From DASUAS01 sp036502765 (GTDB lineage Bacteria; Actinomycetota; Acidimicrobiia; IMCC26256; DASPTH01), in assembly GCA_036502765.1 (NCBI GenBank), contig DASXXX010000195.1, forward strand, positions 1 to 23,404: 23,404 bases of DNA. The letters run 5' to 3'. How positions within the stretch are numbered: position 1 is the stretch's first letter; each line of letters starts with the position of its first letter. This document shows, piece after piece, positions 1-6,943 of the stretch. The notes below the pieces were generated by a model. That model did not search any database and had not been told where the DNA came from. It was given only the letters and a program-made list of their open reading frames with translations. The position numbers and the translations under genes were made by a program.

Positions 1-2
1 GC

Positions 3-136
3 GTCTACCGCTCAGAACAAGCGCGTACCACTGCACTTGACCGATGGCTCCACCTCTACAACCATCACCGAGCCCACACCGCTATCGGCGGCAACCCACC
101 CATCAGCCGCGTCAGCAACGTTCCTGGGCAGCACAG

Positions 137-140
<4 letters not shown>
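3..140 (+). CDS. IS481-family transposase, C-terminal fragment (5' part outside window)
   Basis: The open frame entering from the left edge encodes 45 residues ending at TAG 138-140. It reads as the classic C-terminus of IS481/IS3-like DDE transposases: a W-LHLYNHHRAHTAIGG-PPISR segment, where the YNxxRPHxALGGxxP motif of the rve domain is plainly visible. Only the end lies in the window, so it cannot be said whether the rest is intact. It runs convergently into moaA and the two stop codons share the palindrome CTAG (137-140). The last transposase serine codon and the stop appear to be read out of the target site rather than the element, because the element seems to end in CACA at 135. Family call is confident; completeness is unknown. 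Confidence 0.85.
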
Positions 141-1186
<1,046 letters not shown>

Positions 1187-1192
1187 GCCCTC

Positions 1193-1198
1193 AGGTTA
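1193..1198 (-). promoter_or_regulatory. -10 hexamer TAACCT, leaderless moaA promoter
   Basis: On the minus strand TAACCT is followed by 6 nt and the GTG of moaA, placing the predicted first transcribed base on the start codon. TANNNT is the usual actinobacterial -10. No convincing -35 is seen. Confidence 0.5.
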
Positions 1199-1230
1199 TG
1201 CGACCTCCGCCACATTCCGTCGTGTCTGGG

Positions 1231-1259
1231 TTGACGAATGCCACTCTCTGTGGTTTATT
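1231..1259 (+). promoter_or_regulatory. SigA-type promoter for the leader RNA
   Basis: TTGACG (1231-1236) and TTTATT (1254-1259) are separated by 17 nt and match the consensus at 5/6 and 4/6 positions. The predicted start, about 1266, falls at the first base of the first stem of the leader RNA (1267). The spacer holds a short inverted repeat, CCAC-5 nt-GTGG (1241-1253). Confidence 0.6.
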
Positions 1260-1265
1260 AGCCAC

Positions 1266-1455
1266 TGCTTGTAGCCGGGCTGGGAACCCAACAGGAGACA
1301 CGTACAAGCAACCAAGGATTCGAGCAACACAGCCACCATCTACGGGGAGGCATCGATCCGCAAGCGCCGAATTGGTCGCTTGAGCTTGCGGGGAGCCAGA
1401 GCGAAACCGGCCCCATTCTGAACGAAGTTCGTTCAGGAGGGCCGGTTGTTTTGTT
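1266..1455 (+). ncRNA. Structured leader RNA or small RNA ending in an intrinsic terminator
   Basis: About 190 nt between a good promoter and a terminator. Visible stems are GCTTGTA 1267-1273 with TACAAGC 1303-1309, and CCGCAAGC 1358-1365 with GCTTGCGG 1384-1391, followed by the terminator hairpin at 1405-1447. GCTTG and CAAGC occur in both stems and again at 1378-1382, so mutually exclusive pairings between the arms are possible, as expected of a switch. The terminator ends 20 nt before the ATG of the lipoprotein gene, so read-through versus termination could control that gene. I could not match it to TPP, cobalamin, SAM, glycine, GEMM, Moco or ydaO classes; one segment near 1376-1396 only loosely recalls ydaO. 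It may instead be a free-standing sRNA. Confidence 0.5.
1405..1455 (+). terminator. Intrinsic terminator or attenuator upstream of the lipoprotein gene
   Basis: Outer stem AACCGGCCC (1405-1413) pairs with GGGCCGGTT (1439-1447). Inside it CTGAACGA (1418-1425) pairs with TCGTTCAG (1429-1436) around a 3-nt loop. The tail GTTTTGTT (1448-1455) follows at once. The U-rich tail lies on the plus strand, so it acts on the leader rather than on moaA. Confidence 0.75.
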
Positions 1456-1474
1456 CCCAGAAGGGACACCCGAG

Positions 1475-1747
1475 ATGGCAAGTCGTGACAGCAAGAACCA
1501 TGGTCAGCGTTGGCGCCTCCTGGTCGGAACCGTGGCGCTCGGCGCCGCAGCGCTCGGACTCTCGAGCTGCGGTTTCCCCGCGTCCGCGGCGGCAACGGAC
1601 GAAGCTCCGTCGAACACGGCAGTCGTGGAGTGCTCCAGCGGCACCATCACCCAGGGCGACATCGAGATGTCGGCCCTCACGGTGACCAAGGTGCCCGCGG
1701 GTGAGCAGCCCGACGTCCCCGGGGGCTGCACCGTGAAGACGGGCTGA
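1475..1747 (+). CDS. Small secreted lipoprotein, unknown function
   Basis: A 90-residue protein with a typical export signal: basic N-terminus (MASRDSKNHGQRWR), a hydrophobic stretch of about 16 residues (LLVGTVALGAAALG) and a lipobox-like LSSC, so the mature protein would start at the cysteine near position 34 and be only about 57 residues. Two further cysteines (in VECSSG and GCTVKTG) could form a disulfide outside the cell. No domain is recognised. ATG 1475 is preferred over the upstream in-frame TTG 1451 because AAGGGA lies about 9 nt before it and because TTG 1451 falls inside the terminator tail. The gene stands alone, between an attenuator-like hairpin and a strong terminator. I cannot assign a function. 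Confidence 0.7.
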   Translation: MASRDSKNHGQRWRLLVGTVALGAAALGLSSCGFPASAAATDEAPSNTAVVECSSGTITQGDIEMSALTVTKVPAGEQPDVPGGCTVKTG

Positions 1748-1814
1748 ATCGTCCGGTCCGGCGAGTCGTGCGCACGTGGGGGCGGCGCGACTTGTCTGGG
1801 GCGGGCTGGGAGAT

Positions 1815-1856
1815 GAGCACCCGGAGGGTTTCGGCCCTCCGGGTGCTCTCTCTTTC
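1815..1856. terminator. Bidirectional terminator between lipoprotein gene and moeA
   Basis: A perfect 14-bp stem (GAGCACCCGGAGGG, 1815-1828, with its complement 1835-1848) closes a 6-nt loop and is followed by TCTCTTTC. It lies between two convergent genes and can serve both, best on the plus strand. Confidence 0.85.
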
Positions 1857-1864
1857 ACGCCGAA

Positions 1865-3112
1865 TCAGTCCAGCAACATGACGGTGACGGGGTCACCGGT
1901 GTCGACGCCTTCGCCGTCGGGCAGGAGTGCGAACCCGTTGGCGGCCGCGCTCGACGCCAGCGCGTTGCTCTCCTGCGAACGGACGCCGGTCGCCACGAAG
2001 GCGCCGTCGACGACGTCGACGACCACCCGATCGAGGTGGAGCTTGCCGTCGACCCGACGCCGCAGCGGTGAGCCGGCGGTGGCGAGCACCTCGCGGCGGA
2101 ACGGCCGGTCGTGGCCCATCATCATCTGCAGCGCAGGCCGGGCGAAGAGCTCGAAGCTGACGAACGACGACACCGGGTTGCCGGGAAGGCCGAACACCGG
2201 TGTGCCGTGCAGCATGCCGATGCACAGCGGCTTCGCGGGCTTGATCGCCACCTGGTACCAGTCGACGCGTGACGCGCCCGTGGTGTCGTCGCCCGCGATG
2301 CGTTCGAGCGCGTCGCTCACGTAGTCGAAGTCACCGACCGACACTCCCCCGCTCGTGATGACCGCGTCGCATTGCGCGACCGCGTCGGCGAGCGTGCGCG
2401 TCATCACGTCGGCGTCGTCGTGCGCGCTCCCGAGGTCGAGCGGCTCGGCGCCGGCGTCGGCGAGCTGGGCGAGCAGCATGGGACGGTTGGAGTCGCGGAT
2501 CTTGCCCGGCTCGAGCGGGCCCGCCTGGACTGAGTCGTCGACCAACTCGTCGCCCGTCGACAACACGCCGACGCGTACGCGTGGGTGTGCGCGCACGCGG
2601 CGCGCGCCGACGGTCGCGAGCACACCGACGCGTGCGGCGGTCAGGACGGTGCCGGGCTCGAACACCACGTCGCCGGCCTCGAGGTCGCCACCGGCACCGC
2701 GCACGTGCAACCCGGGTTCGACCGCGAGGGTGACGAGCACGCCGTCGTCGCCCTCACGGGTCGTGCGCTCGACCATCACGATGGCGTCGGCGCTGTCGGG
2801 CATGGGCGCGCCGGTCATGATGCGGATCGCCTCGCCGTCGCCGACCGCGACCGTGGGCGCGTGACCCGCCGCGAGCTCACCGATGACGCGCAACCGCACC
2901 GGCGCACCGACGGCTGCGCCCGCGGTGTCGGCGGCGCGCACCGCGTAGCCGTCCATCGCGGTGTTGGGGAACGGCGGCACCGCCTCGGGCGCGGTGACCT
3001 GCTGGGCGAGCACGAGGCCAAGTGCGTCGCGCAGGTCGACCTCGACCGGTTCGAGTCTCGTGACCGCGCCGAAGATCGCGGCCTGGACGTCGGCCAGCGG
3101 AATCAGGGGCAT
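1865..3112 (-). CDS. moeA: Molybdopterin molybdenumtransferase MoeA
   Basis: Inserts molybdate into adenylated molybdopterin to finish the molybdenum cofactor in the cytosol. The 415 residues match the usual MoeA length. Visible hallmarks are PPFPNTAMDGYAV (46-58) of domain I, IMTGAPMP (98-105), the MoCF-domain GVLSTGDEL (182-190) with GKIRDSNRPML, TSGGVSVGDFDYV (253-265), the KPAKPL loop (291-296) and GLPGNPVSSF (308-317). It is the last gene of plsY-galU-moeA: its ATG is 4 nt after the galU stop. The galU-moeA pairing is common in actinobacteria. The transcript ends at the 1815-1848 hairpin. Confidence 0.96.
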   Translation of the reverse strand: MPLIPLADVQAAIFGAVTRLEPVEVDLRDALGLVLAQQVTAPEAVPPFPNTAMDGYAVRAADTAGAAVGAPVRLRVIGELAAGHAPTVAVGDGEAIRIMTGAPMPDSADAIVMVERTTREGDDGVLVTLAVEPGLHVRGAGGDLEAGDVVFEPGTVLTAARVGVLATVGARRVRAHPRVRVGVLSTGDELVDDSVQAGPLEPGKIRDSNRPMLLAQLADAGAEPLDLGSAHDDADVMTRTLADAVAQCDAVITSGGVSVGDFDYVSDALERIAGDDTTGASRVDWYQVAIKPAKPLCIGMLHGTPVFGLPGNPVSSFVSFELFARPALQMMMGHDRPFRREVLATAGSPLRRRVDGKLHLDRVVVDVVDGAFVATGVRSQESNALASSAAANGFALLPDGEGVDTGDPVTVMLLD

Positions 3113-3116
3113 GCGA

Positions 3117-4010
3117 TCACGACAACTGGTCGCGCACCAGCGCGCGCAGGTAGTCGGCGAGCTCGGGACCGAGATCGGGCCGCGCCAGCGCGATCTCGAT
3201 GTTGGCGCGGAGGAAGTCGAGCTTCTGGCCGATGTCGTAGCGACCGTGCGTGAACACGCGGCCGAACACCGATTCCGACCCGATGAGCAGCTCGATGGCG
3301 TCGGTCAGCTGCAGCTCGCCGCCGACGCCCGGCGTGATGCGCTCGAGCGCGTCGAAGATGCCGGGCGTGAACACGTAGCGACCGATGACCGCGAGGTTCG
3401 ACTTCGCGTCTTCGGGCCGAGGCTTCTCCACGACGTCGCGGACGCGCCGCAGGCCGTCGCCGAGGTCTTCGGTCTCGGCACAGCCGTACGCGGAGATCTC
3501 GTCGCGCGTGACCTCGAGCAACGCGAGACACGAGGCGTGCTCGCGTTCGTGGACATCGATCATCGAGCGGAGCAGCTGACCGTCGTCGACCATGATGTCG
3601 TCGCCGAGGATCACCGCGAACGGCTCGTTGCCCACGTGCTCCCGCGCCACGCTCACCGCGTGGCCGAGGCCGAGTGGGTCGCGCTGACGGATGTAGTGGA
3701 TGTCGGCGAGCTCGTTGATCTCCTGCACCTCGGCGAGCAGCTCGTGCTTGGCCGACTGCTCGAGCGAGTGCTCCAGCTCGAAGTTGCGGTCGAAGTGGTC
3801 CTCGATCGCACGCTTGCCGCGTCCGGTGATGATGAGGATGTCGGAGAGACCGGCGGCGACCGCTTCTTCCACGACGTATTGGATCGACGGCTTGTCGACG
3901 ACCGGCAGCATCTCCTTCGGCTGGCTCTTGGTGGCCGGGAGAAACCGCGTGCCGAGACCGGCTGCGGGGATGACCGCCTTCTTGACCGTCTGTTGTTGTG
4001 TGCTGCCCAC
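3117..4010 (-). CDS. galU: UTP--glucose-1-phosphate uridylyltransferase GalU
   Basis: Makes UDP-glucose from UTP and glucose-1-phosphate for cell-wall glycans and glycolipids. The nucleotidyltransferase signature AAGLGTRFLPATKS lies at about residues 16-29, followed by PKEMLPVVDKPSIQYVVEEA, the LGDDIM metal-binding region, VEKP, and GGELQLTDAI near the C-terminus. Start GTG 4010 gives 297 residues, the normal length, with the catalytic motif near the N-terminus. The frame stays open further upstream, but that stretch overlaps plsY and has no GalU-like sequence. There is little Shine-Dalgarno signal and the plsY stop is 17 nt upstream, so translation may be coupled. Confidence 0.95.
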   Translation of the reverse strand: MGSTQQQTVKKAVIPAAGLGTRFLPATKSQPKEMLPVVDKPSIQYVVEEAVAAGLSDILIITGRGKRAIEDHFDRNFELEHSLEQSAKHELLAEVQEINELADIHYIRQRDPLGLGHAVSVAREHVGNEPFAVILGDDIMVDDGQLLRSMIDVHEREHASCLALLEVTRDEISAYGCAETEDLGDGLRRVRDVVEKPRPEDAKSNLAVIGRYVFTPGIFDALERITPGVGGELQLTDAIELLIGSESVFGRVFTHGRYDIGQKLDFLRANIEIALARPDLGPELADYLRALVRDQLS

Positions 4011-4027
4011 GCGCTCGACGCTACCCG

Positions 4028-4690
4028 TCAGCTCGCGGCGCGCTCGTCGCCGAGGTCGGGTGGATCGTCGCGTTCGTTGCGCTCGTTCTTGCGTTCGTTC
4101 GTGGGATCGAGACCGAGCTCCTCGCCCTTCACCAACCGACGAAGGTTGGAGAGATGGCGCGCGACGACGAGCAGGGCGATCACCGAGATGACGATGATGT
4201 CGCCCGCTTCGTGACCCGCGAGCGCGACCGCGATCGGGAAGGCGATCGCGACGGTGACCGACGCGACCGACGCCTTGTGCGTGACTCGCGCGAGCAACAC
4301 CCACAACGCCACCATCGCCAGCGTGATCAGGGGGAAGATCACGAGCATCACACCCGCGGCCGTCGCGACGCCGCGGCCACCCTTGAACTTGCGGGTCACG
4401 GGCAGCACGTGACCGAGCACGGCGGCGACACCGAGGACGTAGGCGCCGCGGTGGCCGTCGACCGCGAGACCGGCGAGTGCGGCCAGCGCGCCCTTGAGGA
4501 CGTCCATGGCGAACACCAGCGCGCCGGCCTTCCAGCCGAGGAGGCGGAAGGTGTTGGAGGCGCCCGGGTTGCCCGAGCCCTCGGCGGTGACGTCGACGCC
4601 CCGGCGGCGCGCCACGATCGTGGCACTCGGGAAGGTCCCGAGCAGGTAGGCCACGGGCACCAGGAGTGCCACCTCGACGCCGGTGTTCAT
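4028..4690 (-). CDS. plsY: Glycerol-3-phosphate acyltransferase PlsY
   Basis: Membrane enzyme that transfers an acyl group from acyl-phosphate to glycerol-3-phosphate, the first step of phospholipid synthesis. The 220-residue protein shows all three family motifs: SGNPGASNTFR (motif 1), GHVLPVTRKFKGGRGVAT (motif 2, glycine-rich) and RHLSNLRRLVKGEE (motif 3), set between hydrophobic segments. ATG 4690 is chosen because the first transmembrane helix (VALLVPVAYLLGTFP) follows directly; an upstream in-frame ATG at 4729 would add a polar stretch not seen in the family. The C-terminal tail after motif 3 is charged and contains a short repeat (NERKNERNERDD) encoded by near-identical 9-nt units. First gene of the plsY-galU-moeA operon. 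Confidence 0.95.
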   Translation of the reverse strand: MNTGVEVALLVPVAYLLGTFPSATIVARRRGVDVTAEGSGNPGASNTFRLLGWKAGALVFAMDVLKGALAALAGLAVDGHRGAYVLGVAAVLGHVLPVTRKFKGGRGVATAAGVMLVIFPLITLAMVALWVLLARVTHKASVASVTVAIAFPIAVALAGHEAGDIIVISVIALLVVARHLSNLRRLVKGEELGLDPTNERKNERNERDDPPDLGDERAAS

Positions 4691-4785
4691 CGCCCGTCCA
4701 TTCAACTGCCCCGAGGGGTGGGCCCGCACTCCCGCGTCGCCCCCGATCGGAGAGGTCTCCGTGGAGGAATAGTGACCGGTTGCGG

Positions 4786-4791
4786 TAGGGT
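4786..4791 (+). promoter_or_regulatory. -10 hexamer TAGGGT for the FmdB gene
   Basis: TAGGGT fits TANNNT and would place the transcription start near 4798, inside the CIRCE element, the usual arrangement for HrcA repression. It shares its last T with the element. No clear -35 is seen. Confidence 0.45.
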
Positions 4792-4817
4792 TAGCAGTCG
4801 CGTCGAACGAGTGCTAA
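4791..4817. promoter_or_regulatory. CIRCE element (HrcA operator)
   Basis: TTAGCAGTC - 9 nt - GAGTGCTAA matches the CIRCE consensus TTAGCACTC-N9-GAGTGCTAA at 17 of 18 arm positions with the exact 9-nt spacer. It ends 34 nt before the start codon of the FmdB gene. HrcA binds CIRCE and releases it on heat shock. The only mismatch is in the left arm (G for C at its seventh base). Confidence 0.9.
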
Positions 4818-4851
4818 CTCGGTCCCCGGTGGCTTCCCCGGAGAGGTCCTG

Positions 4852-5235
4852 ATGCCCACCTACGTCTACGAGTGCAACAAGTGTGGTGACGAGTTCGAGC
4901 TGTACCAGTCGTTCTCCGACGAGCCGCTGAAGAAGCACCCCGAATGCGGCGGCAAGGTCGCCAAGGTGTTCCAGCCGGTCGGGATCGTGCTCAAGGGCTC
5001 GGGCTTCTACAAGAACGACAGCCGAAGCGGCTCCAAGCGCTCCAACGGGAGCACGGCCAAGTCGGAGTCGTCGTCCGACAGCGGTTCGAAGGAAGGGTCG
5101 AAGTCGGAGAGCTCGACGTCGTCCGACTCCAAGAGCTCGGATTCCAAGGGCTCCGACAAGAAGTCGGATTCCTCGTCGTCGGGCACGACGAAGAAGAAGT
5201 CCGACTCGTCGACGTCGACCGCCAAGTCGTCGTAG
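4852..5235 (+). CDS. FmdB-family zinc-ribbon protein with Ser/Lys-rich tail
   Basis: The first 60 or so residues are an FmdB/CxxC_CXXC_SSSS regulatory domain: MPTYVYECNKCGDEFELYQS, then KKHPECGGK, and VLKGSGFYKNDSRS. The zinc site would be C8, C11, H29 and C32; most relatives have Cys at the third place. Residues about 57-127 are an almost pure Ser/Lys/Asp/Thr low-complexity tail, certainly disordered. A strong GGAGAGG lies 5 nt before ATG. The upstream CIRCE marks it as a heat-shock gene. A mycobacterial family member (Rv0991c) has been described as a redox-regulated chaperone, so a stress-chaperone role fits better than the old label of transcriptional regulator; this is inference from family and operator. 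Confidence 0.88.
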   Translation: MPTYVYECNKCGDEFELYQSFSDEPLKKHPECGGKVAKVFQPVGIVLKGSGFYKNDSRSGSKRSNGSTAKSESSSDSGSKEGSKSESSTSSDSKSSDSKGSDKKSDSSSSGTTKKKSDSSTSTAKSS

Positions 5236-5330
5236 TCTCCGCCCCAGCACTTTCCGCCCAGCGCTCTCCGCCCCCGCGTTCCGGCCCGCGCTGCGACACC
5301 CTTTCCCCGCCTTCCCCCTGATCGCGTCCC
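5236..5330 (+). terminator. Possible Rho-dependent termination region after the FmdB gene
   Basis: This stretch is rich in C and poor in A on the plus strand (runs such as TCCGCCCC and CCCTTTCCCCGCC), with no strong U-tailed hairpin. C-rich, weakly structured RNA is the usual loading region for Rho. No open frame of interest is seen. Confidence 0.3.
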
Positions 5331-5370
5331 GCGGCTCCGCCGCGCCGGACGATCCCGGGAAGGACCCGTC

Positions 5371-6030
5371 ATGCCCCGACGCTCTCCCCGCGCACTCGCG
5401 CTCTGGGGCGCCGCGGCGGTGGTCGCCGTGGTGACCGCCGCGGTGGTGGCCGGCGACCTCGCCGCGCTCCACCGACGCGCCGCCGACCTCGGCCCGGAGG
5501 TCCACGCCGTCGTCGCCACGCGCGACCTGCCCGTCGGCCGCGTGGTGGCGACCGGCGATCTCACGACCCGGGCCGTGCACCGTTCCCAGCTGCCGCGAGG
5601 CGTGCTCACCGACCAGGTCGCCGTCGTGGGTCGGGTCGTGGCGGTGCCGGTGCTCGACGGCGCGTACCTCGTGCGCCGTACCGTGGCGCCGCGGCGGCGC
5701 ACCGGCCTCGACGGTGTGGTCCCCGACGGCATGCGGGCGATGCGGGTCGTCGTCACCGACGCGCTGGCGCCGCGGCCGGGGGCCGCCGTCGACGTGATCG
5801 CGACCTTCGACCCGTCGAGCGCGGGATCCGACGGCGGGACGATCGTGGTCGCCGCCGGAGTGACCGTGCTCGGCACCGACCGACGCGGTGGCACCGGCAC
5901 GGGGCGCACCGGCGCCGCCGGCGTCACCCTGCTCGTCGACCCCGACCAGGCCACGTCGTTGGCCGACGCCCAGGCCAACGGCGTGGTCACGCTCGCCTTG
6001 GTACCGCCCGAGGATGCGACCCACCCCTAG
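5371..6030 (+). CDS. SAF-domain protein, CpaB/RcpC-like
   Basis: A 219-residue protein with one N-terminal membrane anchor (LALWGAAAVVAVVTAAVVAG, about 9-28) and an outside SAF domain (about 44-105: VVATRDLPVGRVVATGDLTTRAVHRSQLP... then AVPVLDGAYLVRR), followed by a RcpC-like segment (MRAMRVVVTDALAPRPGAAVDVIATF). CpaB proteins belong to Flp/Tad pilus assembly, but no other tad gene is in view, so this is probably the stand-alone actinobacterial version of unknown role. GAAGGAC lies about 6 nt before the ATG. The FmdB-SAF neighbourhood downstream of galU-moeA recurs in actinobacteria as far as I recall. Family call good, function unknown. Confidence 0.8.
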   Translation: MPRRSPRALALWGAAAVVAVVTAAVVAGDLAALHRRAADLGPEVHAVVATRDLPVGRVVATGDLTTRAVHRSQLPRGVLTDQVAVVGRVVAVPVLDGAYLVRRTVAPRRRTGLDGVVPDGMRAMRVVVTDALAPRPGAAVDVIATFDPSSAGSDGGTIVVAAGVTVLGTDRRGGTGTGRTGAAGVTLLVDPDQATSLADAQANGVVTLALVPPEDATHP

Positions 6031-6041
6031 CATCGGCGGCC

Positions 6042-6875
6042 TTGTCGGTGCTGCACGCGATCATCCTCGGGATCGTCCAGGGACTGTCGGAGTTCCTGCC
6101 GATCTCGTCGAGCGGGCACCTCATCATCGTCCCCGAGCTGTTCGGTTGGACCGAGCTCACGTCGAACGACTCGCTCAACAAGACGTTCGACGTCGCGCTG
6201 CACGTCGGCACCCTGATCGCGGTGCTCGTGTACTTCCGGCGCGAGGTCTGGTCGTACATCGTCGCCGCCTGGCACTCGTTGCGGACGCGGTCGATCACGA
6301 CGGTCGATGAGCGCATCGCGTGGCTGCTGCTGCTCACCGCGATCCCGGGTGCGCTGATCGGCGCGCTGTTCACCAGCGTGATCGAGGACAACCTCGGCGA
6401 CCCGATCCTCATCGGGATCAACCTGATCCTGTTCGCGCTGGTGCTGCAGTGGGCCGACGGACTCGCGGGCGCGCGCCCCACCGTGGAGTTCCAACGACGC
6501 GACGCGGTGCTCATGGGTGTTGCGCAGGCGCTCGCGCTCGCGCCGGGGGTGTCACGATCGGGCGCGACGATCTCGATGGGACGGTGGCTCCGGTTCGACC
6601 GCGCGTCGGCGGCGAAGCTCTCGTTCCTCATGAGCATCCCGATCACCGGCGGTGCGGCGCTCTACAAGGGCGCCGAGATGTTCCGCGACGGTGGCATCCC
6701 GGCCGGGTTCGGTGGCGCGTTCTTCTGGGGGATCGTGGCGTCGATGGTGAGCGGCTTCCTCGCCATCGCGTTGCTGCTGCGCTACGTGCGCAGCCACTCG
6801 TTCCTCCCCTTCGTGATCTACCGCCTCGTCCTCGGCGTCGCCGTGATCATCATCTTCGCCACCGGCATCCGCTAA
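6042..6875 (+). CDS. uppP: Undecaprenyl-diphosphatase UppP (BacA)
   Basis: Integral membrane phosphatase that recycles undecaprenyl pyrophosphate to the lipid carrier used for peptidoglycan; overproduction gives bacitracin resistance. The 277-residue protein has the family motifs EFLPISSSGH (17-26) with catalytic Glu and His, and PGVSRSGATI (168-177) with the conserved Arg, plus about seven hydrophobic segments ending in VIYRLVLGVAVIIIFATGIR. The start is uncertain: TTG 6042 is the longest option, GTG 6048 removes two residues. There is no clear Shine-Dalgarno; a TAGCAT hexamer (6028-6033) lies 8 nt before the TTG and could drive a near-leaderless message. A 15-C tract follows the stop directly. 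Confidence 0.95.
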   Translation: MSVLHAIILGIVQGLSEFLPISSSGHLIIVPELFGWTELTSNDSLNKTFDVALHVGTLIAVLVYFRREVWSYIVAAWHSLRTRSITTVDERIAWLLLLTAIPGALIGALFTSVIEDNLGDPILIGINLILFALVLQWADGLAGARPTVEFQRRDAVLMGVAQALALAPGVSRSGATISMGRWLRFDRASAAKLSFLMSIPITGGAALYKGAEMFRDGGIPAGFGGAFFWGIVASMVSGFLAIALLLRYVRSHSFLPFVIYRLVLGVAVIIIFATGIR

Positions 6876-6890
6876 CCCCCCCCCCCCCCC
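6876..6890 (+). repeat. Homopolymer tract of 15 C
   Basis: Fifteen consecutive C residues start at the base after the uppP TAA stop and end 2 nt before the left 47-bp repeat. No other homopolymer of this length occurs in the window. It may be a slippage-prone tract or an assembly uncertainty. Confidence 0.9.
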
Positions 6891-6892
6891 GG

Positions 6893-6939
6893 CGTTTTGG
6901 CGTGGCTACCCCGCGATAGTCGCGGGCTGGCCACGCCAG
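6893..6939 (+). repeat. Left 47-bp palindromic repeat of the DUF559 unit
   Basis: Exact reverse complement of 7913-7959. It folds on itself: TGGCGTGGC (6898-6906) pairs with GCCACGCCA (6930-6938), TA with TG, then one C/C mismatch, then CCCGCGA (6910-6916) with TCGCGGG (6920-6926) around a 3-nt loop. It lies 17 nt after the uppP stop and 4 nt from the stop of the nuclease gene. CGTTTT precedes the hairpin, so on the plus strand it lacks a U tail. Confidence 0.95.
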
Positions 6940-6943
6940 TTGC

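Noticed and set aside
1311..1345. tRNA-like T-loop (GATTCGAG) followed by CCACCA
   Set aside because: No matching T-stem, anticodon arm or acceptor stem can be formed.
1376..1400. Resemblance to part of the ydaO c-di-AMP riboswitch
   Set aside because: Only a short GC-rich segment is similar; the rest of the conserved ydaO core is missing before the terminator.
4702..6033. Minus-strand open frame of 443 codons
   Set aside because: Lies opposite the FmdB and SAF genes and crosses the CIRCE element; low-complexity shadow.
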